64,000 bases of DNA from Limanda limanda (Eukaryota; Chordata; Actinopteri; Pleuronectiformes; Pleuronectidae), in NCBI RefSeq assembly GCF_963576545.1, contig NC_083637.1:22710507-22774506 (forward strand), read 5' to 3'. Below the pieces are notes generated by a model. The model was not told the origin of the DNA and did not search any database. It worked only from the letters and a program-made list of their open reading frames with translations. Below are positions 55,856 to 64,000 of the stretch, in pieces (the first letter of the stretch is position 1; each line of letters begins with the position of its first letter). Position numbers and translations under genes: made by a program.

Positions 55856-55926
55856 TGGTTCAAACCTGAACCTAAACCTAAACCTAAAAAACCCTTGTAA
55901 CTTTTCAGTTTGATTTGTAAAAATCT

Positions 55927-55932
55927 AATAAA
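55927..55932 (+). promoter_or_regulatory. GIMAP gene A poly(A) signal
   Basis: AATAAA 72 nt after the stop codon; conserved in unit 2 at 62,214-62,219. Confidence 0.7.
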
Positions 55933-57129
55933 GGTTCAAAACTTGTGGTTTGGTTTGGTTCATGTCAATATCACATCATGAAAGGAAGATGAGTTTAAGA
56001 GGGACTTCAACAAACCTGCTGCAGTAGGTGCAGCATTTGGAGCAATGTAAGTATAAAAACACACTCTACCAAGATGCAGAACTCATACATTTAAAAAGTT
56101 ATTTATCCCTGCTGCCATCAGCCCAACTGTGATATTTTGAAACTTAAACCTTGATCAATCAAATTCACACCTATCAATTTTAGAGTCTTAACTTAACCTA
56201 TTCCTTCATTCTGTGTGAAGATGCAAACCACTGCACCACCATCCTGCCAGGGTAAAACTTATAATTTATATATAAAGTATAAATATTAAGCATCTGTGTC
56301 ACAAATACTGAATACTTTATATGACTAATATGTTACATTCTGACTACTCTGCCAGTGTTGTGCAAGTTTACACCTCTCATGAACTAGTTCAAAGTTCAGT
56401 TCATACAAGTAAACATGAATAGTTCTCGTTCATAGTTCAACATTTAAATTCTGAACTAGTTCAAAATTCAGTTCATTTCATAGTTTTAAGGTGGAAAGTG
56501 AGAATGAAAGACTTAACTTGTTTTTTAAAGAAAACTTGATCCATCTCTACCCCTTGCCTTTACTGTCAGAATCTTAATCAGACAGTTTGTAAAAATCCCT
56601 CAGATAATAATTAGGTGCATCGGATGTAGTTGCTGAGTCTGCGTCTCTGCTTTCTCTTGCCATTTGTATATGAGACAGAGAGCTGTTGTGTTGCATGTAT
56701 GGCCTGCCCCTTTAAGGAAAGTTTGTAGTGTGTGACGTAGTGCACCTGGGTATTGTGGGAAAAGACGCTAAAAGTATGCGTATAGCGAGAAGTGACGGAC
56801 CACCTAGAGGGGATGCGAGTGTTGCTCCTGCTGTATATCCGAGAAATAAAGTGGCCGCATTGCAAGTAAAGAAACGTCTCCTCCTTCTTCACGGAGTGGT
56901 CCGGACGGCTGGTTACCGGCCAGACAGCGAGCCAAGAAGGCCAGTGAGCTGAGCTCCCAAGTACGGTTCGGAGCCGAGACACTGGCCAGAGAATACATTG
57001 CTTGTTTGGTCTGCATTTGTGTGCAATGAATCATGGGTAACGTAGTGCGAAGTCGAGTGAGTTGGTTTAGGTTAGGCTACGGACATTACAAGAGACAAGA
57101 TACATTTAGTAATCCCAAACACATGCACA

Positions 57130-57372
57130 GTTACACTAATGCAAATTAGGGACATTTGTCCTCTGCCTTTGACCCATCTGGTGAACACAGCAGGACACAC
57201 AGAGCAGCCATGCACGGCGCCCGGGGAGCAAGGTGCCTTGCTCAGGGACACTTAGACAGTGGAGGTAGGGAGAGTCCTCTTGGACTTTCAAACATGTCCA
57301 GGTGTTGTCCATCAAGGTATGTTTTCTTGTCACTCGGAGGAGTCGAACCAGAGACCAGTCTGATGTTCGTAA
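57130..57372 (+). repeat. Fish dispersed repeat inside the hAT
   Basis: CCTCTGCCTTTGACCCATCT, then GCGCCCGGGGAGCAAGGTGC, CTTGCTCAGGGACACTTAGA and a GAGTCGAACCAGAGACCAGT ending make up a recognisable, very common fish interspersed sequence. Confidence 0.5.
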
Positions 57373-57535
57373 TTTTCTGCCCATAGTCAAATTTTTCTGC
57401 CACTAGTCCACCGCCTCTCCCTTTCATTCTACGGGCACTGAGCAACGACATGGTGCAAGCATTCGATTTAGACAGCGTCTCTCCCCAGGAGAAGGAAAAC
57501 ATTCCGTAACGCTTTAGCTAGACCTCAGATAATAT

Positions 57536-57896
57536 TGTAACAGACTGGTAGTTAGGTTAATGTTCTGTTTGACTGCTCTGTGTTTGTTATGACTTGTGTT
57601 CAGCTAAGTAGACTATGTTAAATACCTATTGAGATTTCCTGAGGGTCAGTGAATAGGTTGGGGTGGGGCACGTGACAGTTCTAGACCAATGGTGGTGGGG
57701 TTATGTGGGATGGGAGGCTCTCATTGGCTGATGAGTTGGCGGGTCAAGGGTGAATGAGGAAGGGGAGTGAAGAATACGGTGGTGCATGATAGGAGTGTCG
57801 GAGTTACGATCAAGAAGTGTGTCGTGTTTGTTGGACTTAAATAAAGTAACACATAAAGAGAGAAGTTCCCTGTTGTCTATAAGCGAGGACGTTACA
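57536..57896 (+). mobile_element. Probable solo LTR inside the hAT
   Basis: 361 bp beginning TGTAAC and ending GTTACA, flanked by ATAT on both sides (57,532-57,535 and 57,897-57,900). AATAAA lies at 57,840-57,845, about 51 bp before the end, as in an LTR. No internal region is present, which implies LTR-LTR recombination. The 4-bp duplication would suit a Gypsy-type element, but it is short and AT-only. Confidence 0.55.
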
Positions 57897-58323
57897 ATAT
57901 GAACATGCTCACCATTGAAATTCATTATTTGTCATTAGGTTGCGTTCAGTTCATCGTTCTCATAAGAATGAACGTGTTCGATGAACGCGTTCTTTTGAAC
58001 TCGTTCATGCACAACACTGTACGCTACCCACCCAATTGGTCCACTTTCTTCTGTCTCATTCGAATCTGCCAATCAAGTTTATCTCATTCGCCTGAAAATC
58101 AGAATCTCCTGATTTCTGAATTGGTGGTTGGACACAGGGCTGGGTTTAAAAAATATTCTCTGATTTAAATTGATCTTTATTTGAATGATCCGATATCGTC
58201 TCGAAAAAGGTTTGGTCTTTTAATATAAACCATTCCCCGTGCGTGAGCACTTTGTTTACATAAGAATAACTCAAACATTTTTGAACGAGGCGTGTCTCAT
58301 CTCCTCCTGGAGCGAGGCGGAGT

Positions 58324-58386
58324 GCACACACAAACACACACGCACACACACACAAACACACACACACAGACACACAAACACACACA
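58324..58386. repeat. (CA)n-rich microsatellite at unit 1/2 junction
   Basis: Interrupted CA repeat at the boundary between units 1 and 2; the paralogous tract is at 62,935-63,001. Confidence 0.9.
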
Positions 58387-58460
58387 GGGGATGTAGTGAC
58401 CATTCTCAGTCCCAGGACTCAGCTGCCAATCAGGATGTTTCATCTCATTTTTATAACATC

Positions 58461-59527
<1,067 letters not shown>

Positions 59528-59552
59528 ATGATGCCTTTAAGCACAACCAAAG
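59528..59552 (+). CDS. GIMAP gene B exon 1
   Basis: Same 25 nt as gene A exon 1, followed by GTGAGT. Confidence 0.75.
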
Positions 59553-62169
59553 GTGAGTTGACTTTTGTTGAGTGATATATATTGAGTGATATATGAAGTT
59601 TTTCGTCCTGTGAGCTGAACCCAAATCCACTGTTTCTGACAGTGGTGTATAAAGTACTTGAAAGCCATACTTGACTAAAAGTAGTGATATCTTACCTGAA
59701 AGTGACTCCAGTAAAAGTAAAAGTCACCTGTCAGAAAATGACTTGAGTAAAAGTCTTAAAGGGGAAATAATATGCCCATTGTATCACAAGCTGATATTGT
59801 TCCTTGTGATCTTAATAAAATGTCTGTAACATATTTTGGTCAAAATACCACAAGGATAATTTAAAACAGATCCTTTTTACCGTGTCTAGATAAGCCCTCC
59901 TCAGATTTACCTGTTTTGAGTGCCTGTTCCTTTAAAAGCTAATGAGCCAAGGCCATGTAAGAGAGAATCCCATTTCACTTGTGACGAGAGAATGATACCG
60001 AAGCGCATTCTCAGTCACTCAAGCATGACATCTCTGACTTAGAGGAACAATAACGAATCACGGGTTTTTTTTCCTTTTTTTTGGGTCGGTAGACATGCCA
60101 GATACCCAAATTAACGTGTAGAAGCACTACAAAGTGGAATTTTCATAATATTTCCCCTTTAAAGTAGTAATTAATTGTACTTAAGTATCAAGAGTATCTG
60201 GTGTTGAAATGTACTTAAGTATCAAAAGTTAAAGTGCTTTTATAGTAGGCCTATATAGACACAAAACAACCAAAAATTGTTCTATTCAGGATTTATTTCA
60301 ACTGACTGAAAAATTAAAACAACAATATACATATAATATTTAATTTTACAATTTGGAACCTCAGATGCTGAGGTTCAAATAGTATTTGACTAGTGCATCT
60401 GAACTTCTAGAGACAACAAAGAATCAACACAACAGAATAAACAAGTGCCTCTTGCGTCTACCATAGAACACTAATAGACCACAGTATAACCACTAAAAAA
60501 TGAATTCTGTAAATATCACTAAACATGGACCTTTCATCAGTAGCAAGAATGATACACAAGACCCCTTATGATAACTCACCAAAGGGAAACAAGATCTAGG
60601 CACACAAAATAAGATAGTTTCTCTTTTGTTGACAGCCTACACAGTGCTAGTACAGAGAAGAAAAAATCACTGGACAGTCTAGTTTTGCTGCCAAATTTCA
60701 GACAGAATACTAAAGTCTGAACTGAACCGAGCTCCTGCATGAGCACCTGGATAATTCTAAAAAGAATAGAAGGATGGGGAATGTGCTCGCGTTGATTAAG
60801 TCCCTGCCCTTGGTACACACATCTCTACTCCCCATTGGATGGTTTAGTGAGGTCATCGGATCGGCCCTTCCAGAGTTGGTCATGGCCCTGGCGGAGCGCC
60901 GAGAAGACGATCTCTAGAGAGTCAGGTCTGATCGTCTTAGAAGTGAAACTCGTAACAAGGTTTTGGAATGTGAACCTAGGGAGAGATCATTACTGGTACA
61001 GCCTGATGATCCGGTCCGGCGGCAAACACGCCTCCGGACCTGCACATCTCCCGAGGCAGCGGGCACGCGAGTGAGCAAGAGAGAGAGGTGCGCCGTGCGT
61101 AAAGGTGCGCCTTGCGCCAACCTCCACTGCTTTAGTAACGAGCCAGTTTTGAGAATATGCGAAGTAGAAAGTACAGAAATTTGTTGTCAAATGTAGCTTG
61201 TTAAAGTTAAAAGTCTTCAGGAAAATAAATACTCAAGTACAGTACAGATATGTGAAAAATCGACTTAAGTACAGTAACAAAGTAATTCTGCTTCGCTACT
61301 TCCCACCACTCGTTTCTTAACTATGTATCTCTGTCTTTTCTTCCACAGACGTCAGCTCTCCAGATGTCAGCAACCTGAGGATTGTTCTGCTGGGGAAGAC
61401 TGGATCAGGAAAGAGCTCCACAGGAAACACCATCCTGGGACTACAGAAGTTTGAGACAAAGCCCCTCTCTCTGTCATCTGTGACAGCTCAGTGCAAAAAA
61501 GAAACAGGGCATTTTGATGAAAGAACCGTGAGTGTTATTGACACCCCTGGGGTCTTTGACACATCGATGACAGAGCTCGAGTTGAAAAGTGAAATAGAGA
61601 ATGGTATCGCACTGTCTCTCCCAGGACCTCATATATTTCTGCTAGTGATGAGATTGGATGCACGGTTCACAAAGGAAGAGAAGAGTGCTGTGAATTGGAT
61701 CAAGGAGCACTTTGGTGAGGAAGCCAACAAGTATACGATGGTGCTTTTCACTAGGGGTGATCAACTCAAAGGAGGGTCAGTTGAGAGCGTTTTAGCCGAA
61801 TGTCCTGAACTCAGGGAGCTCATCAGTGACTACAAAGCTGGCTACATGGTGTTCGACAACACATGCATGCAAAACCGCACACAGGTGGCTGATCTCTTTG
61901 AAAAAATAGACAAGACAGTGCAATTGAATGGAAGTCATTACACCAGCAGCATCTACGAGGAGGTGCAGAGGAAGAGGAGAAACGCGGAGTGGTGGAAGAA
62001 GTGCGGAGAAAGAGTGAACACTCTCAGCGGTCACCTGCTGACGGCAGCAGTTGCTGGGGCTGTAGCAGCAGGGGGACTTGCCATCCCAACATGGTCACTA
62101 TTAGCGATCGCAGGTTCAGGAGCTGTTCATTTCACGTGGGGGTGGCTCAAACCTAAACCTAAACCTTAA
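59528..62169 (+). CDS. GIMAP/AIG1-family GTPase, gene B (two exons)
   Basis: Exon 1 (59,528-59,552) and exon 2 (61,349-62,169) join in phase to 281 residues. The split codon becomes Asp, so the N-terminus reads MMPLSTTKDVSSPDV. The GTPase motifs are at the same positions as in gene A: GKTGSGKS 24-31, DTPG 73-76, LSLPGPHIFLLV box, TRGD 143-146 and VFDN 176-179. The C-terminal ~40 residues are hydrophobic (LLTAAVAGAVAAGGLAI, then WSLLAIAGSGAVHF), a likely membrane anchor, and end in LysPro repeats. By eye the two GTPase domains differ at only a handful of residues, indicating a young duplication or gene conversion. Gene B has the fuller tail and is the better reference copy. Cellular role as for other GIMAPs; the paralogue cannot be named. 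Confidence 0.88.
59760..60158. mobile_element. TTAA-flanked MITE inside the hAT (unit 2)
   Basis: Ends AGGGGAAATAATATG and CATAATATTTCCCCT, near-perfect inverted repeats flanked by TTAA (59,756-59,759; 60,159-60,162). About 399 bp, orthologous in position to the unit 1 copy. Confidence 0.6.
60785..60992 (+). pseudogene. 18S rRNA 3'-end fragment (unit 2)
   Basis: Better preserved than the unit 1 copy: GCTCGCGTTGATTAAGTCCC then TGCCCTTGGTACACAC, ATTGGATGGTTTAGTGAGGT, CATCGGATCGGCCC, GGCCCTGGCGGAGCGCCGAG then AAGACGATC, CTCGTAACAAGGTTTTG, and GATCATTA. These match the last ~220 nt of vertebrate 18S rRNA in order. The block after AAGACGATC differs from rRNA, so it is a dead copy. Confidence 0.88.
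60993..61134 (+). pseudogene. Probable ITS1 fragment following 18S end (unit 2)
   Basis: GC-rich and contiguous with the 18S 3' end. It includes CCGGTCCGGCGGCAAACACG and a partial internal duplication of GTGCGCC(T/G)TGCG not present in unit 1. Confidence 0.5.
61349..62169 (+). CDS. GIMAP gene B exon 2
   Basis: The acceptor TTCTTCCACAG precedes ACGTCAGC. The exon contains the GTPase domain and hydrophobic tail and ends at TAA (62,167-62,169). Confidence 0.92.
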
Positions 62170-62213
62170 CCTAAATAACTCTTGTAACTTTTCTGTTTGA
62201 TTTGTAAAAATCT

Positions 62214-62219
62214 AATAAA
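62214..62219 (+). promoter_or_regulatory. GIMAP gene B poly(A) signal
   Basis: AATAAA 45 nt after the stop codon, conserved with unit 1. Confidence 0.7.
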
Positions 62220-62934
62220 GGTTAAAAACGTGTGGTTTGGTTTGGTTCATGTCAATATCGCATCATGAAAGGAAGATGAGATTCAGGGGGACTTCAACAA
62301 ACCTGCTGCGGTAGGTGCTGCATGTGGAGCAATGTACGTATAGAAACACACTCTGCCAAGATGCAGCACTCATACATTTAAAAAGTTATTTATCCCTGCG
62401 GCCATCAGCCTTTAAAATGTCTCCCTGTGATATCTTGAAACTTGAACCTTGAAGAACCATTCACATTCACACCTATGGTCAATTTAGAGTCCTAACTTAA
62501 CATATTCCTTCCTTCTGTGATGATGCAAACCACTGCACCGCCATCCTGCCAGGTTAAAACATTTAATTTATATATACATTTATAAATATTAAGCATCAGT
62601 GTCCCAAATACTGAATACTTTATATGACTAATACATTACATTCTGACTACTCTGCCCACCCAATTGGTCCACTTTCTTCTGTCCCATTTCTGCCAATCAA
62701 GTTGATCTCATTCGCCTGAGAATCGTAATCTCCTGATTTCTGAATTGCTGGTTGGACACAGGGCTGGGTTTAAAAAAATATTCTCTGATTCAAATATATC
62801 TTTATTTGAATGATCCGATATAAACTCTAAAAAGGTTTGGTCTTTTAATATAAACCATTTCCCGTGCGTGAGCCCATTGTTTACATAAGAATAACGCCAA
62901 CATTTTTTAATCTCCTCCTGGAGTGAGGCGGAGT
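62220..62934. other. GIMAP gene B downstream region
   Basis: Homologous to 55,933-56,352 plus 58,028-58,323 of unit 1. No coding capacity seen. Confidence 0.6.

Positions 62935-63001
<67 letters not shown>
62935..63001. repeat. (CA)n microsatellite at end of unit 2
   Basis: 67 bp of CA repeat, paralogous to 58,324-58,386. Confidence 0.96.
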
Positions 63002-63004
<3 letters not shown>

Positions 63005-63621
63005 CTGCCACTGATGAATACCTTGTTAATTGTTGTTAATTATGCTTTCCACGTAAATGAAACTCACTTTAGAAATTCTAAGATGAAACCTATTAAAATA
63101 ATTTGACCCTTAATGAAACAGTTAACCACAATCATTTTAAACGGTTGGGTGTGTTCTGATTGTTCTTTCTTTTCTTTCTTAACGTGCCAGAATACATGAG
63201 GAAACACCATCCAGGTGTAATATAACAAACATGCATTATTTTAATACACAGCCAAACCATTTAAACGTGTATTTCACAATTTGTTCAAACTGTAAATGCT
63301 CATATGAGATCTAAAGGGTTGATGAACCAAACATATTTATTTTGCAGAGGTCACAGTTACAGAGAGGCAATCATCCTGCTTGTTCTGGTCACATTGTAAC
63401 CCAATAGATATGAGGAGATGAGTGAATGCATAAGTTCTGGTTCAGTGTCACGAGTCCATGCTGCCATGTTTCTTAACGTCCACTAGAGGACAGACAGGGT
63501 CAACACAGTTTTTGAATTCTCATCAGAGGTAATATCTCACATAGGCTCTGTTATTTTATAGGCACCAGGGAGATGCAGCACAGAGACCAGGAGAGATTTT
63601 GGAGCTAAGAGGACTAAAAGG
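63002..63621. other. Spacer between unit 2 and unit 3, no gene seen
   Basis: About 620 bp with no counterpart between units 1 and 2 and no recognisable gene. Confidence 0.5.
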
Positions 63622-64000
63622 GAGGCAAAGGATGAAGGCAGAAGGACAAAGTTGATTAGAAACACATAGATATTTACTATACTGACTATTTTGACCATAG
63701 AGTGTTTATAGAGATGGACGCTGCATATCCAATTCATCCCACCATGAAGAAATTAAGCCATATATCCGATAAAGGAACGCTGCCATCTTGTGCAGTAGTG
63801 ATTAGGGGGTGTAGTGACCAATCTCAGTCTCAGGACTCAGCTGTCAATCAGAATGTTTCACCTCATTTTTTCATAACATCAATTAAAACCAAATCTACTT
63901 GAACATTTTACAGATGAATAAATATCACTTTGATAAGAACTACATACAATAAACATCTTTGAGAAATAATGATTTCCACCCATGTCCCATGTCGCGACGA
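63622..64000. repeat. GIMAP segmental repeat, unit 3 (start only)
   Basis: 63,622-63,880 aligns with 46,495-46,747 upstream of the copia element; from there it continues like 52,518 onward. The copia target ACATC (63,876-63,880) is unoccupied. A third GIMAP gene is predicted beyond the window end. Confidence 0.8.

Larger units (their letters stand above)
56353..58019. mobile_element. hAT element in GIMAP unit 1 (downstream of gene A)
   Basis: 1,667 bp starting CAGTGTTGTGCA and ending TGCACAACACTG, 12-bp perfect inverted termini. Flanks TACTCTGC (56,345-56,352) and TACGCTAC (58,020-58,027) agree at 6 of 8 positions. Unit 2 has TACTCTGC once, followed by the same CCACCCAATTGG, i.e. the empty site. 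Sub-terminal GAACTAGTTC/GAACGCGTTC/GAACTCGTTC palindromes recur at both ends. No transposase frame was found. It contains the solo LTR at 57,536-57,896 and a dispersed fish repeat at about 57,130-57,370. Confidence 0.78.
59640..61311. mobile_element. hAT element carrying rDNA in GIMAP B intron
   Basis: 1,672 bp starting CAGTGGTGTATAAAGTACTT and ending GCTACTTCCCACCACTC. The inverted termini (CAGTGGTG / GAGTGGTG) resemble a very abundant fish hAT family rich in AAGTACTT/ACTTAAGTA words. Flanks GTTTCTGA (59,632-59,639) and GTTTCTTA (61,312-61,319) match at 7 of 8 positions. It contains a TTAA-type MITE (59,760-60,158) and the 18S/ITS1 segment. No transposase frame. It fills nearly all of the intron. 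Confidence 0.75.

Overview
This window looks like nuclear DNA of a ray-finned (teleost, probably percomorph) fish. The evidence is split genes with GT-AG introns, very long (CA)n/(TG)n tracts, several hAT-type transposons with 8-bp target duplications, a vertebrate Ty1/copia element, and AIG1/GIMAP GTPases in tandem. No bacterial-style operons, CRISPR arrays or tRNA genes were found.

Layout. 1-27,800 holds no gene I can support. It is AT-rich intergenic sequence with dispersed repeat relics, a 400-bp hexanucleotide minisatellite (2463-2862), about ten long microsatellites and a 72-copy TATC array (21921-22209). 28,022-39,531 (minus strand) is a complete 11-exon slc25a10 gene for the mitochondrial dicarboxylate carrier. 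All exon phases join to give 286 residues, and a CpG-rich promoter lies at about 39,430-40,090. Intron 2 holds a 1,078-bp hAT element with an unusual, strongly self-complementary GC-rich core. Intron 7 holds diverged tandem units carrying a perfect palindromic oestrogen-response-element sequence next to a DR1-like site. 40,100-45,100 is intergenic. 45,105-45,773 (minus) is an intact single-exon claudin.

From about 46,495 to the end is a tandem segmental array built around GIMAP-type GTPase genes. Unit 1 (about 46,495-58,326) and unit 2 (58,387-62,937) each carry a two-exon GIMAP gene, and a third unit starts at about 63,622 and runs off the window. Unit 1 has been inflated by young insertions. 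One is a full-length Ty1/copia element (46,748-52,517) with an uninterrupted 1,326-codon gag-pol frame and LTRs that read as identical; its 5' LTR was then hit by a 1,061-bp hAT. The other is a second hAT (56,353-58,019) that contains a solo LTR. Units 2 and 3 preserve the empty copia target site, and unit 2 preserves the empty site of the second hAT, so these insertions can be ordered relative to the duplications.

The most unusual content is inside the GIMAP introns. Both units carry a hAT-like element whose interior includes about 208 bp matching the 3' end of 18S rRNA, running on into what looks like ITS1. This suggests rDNA captured by, or inserted into, a transposon that then travelled with an immune-gene duplication. 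All identity statements are by eye and by memory of the families; no search was run.
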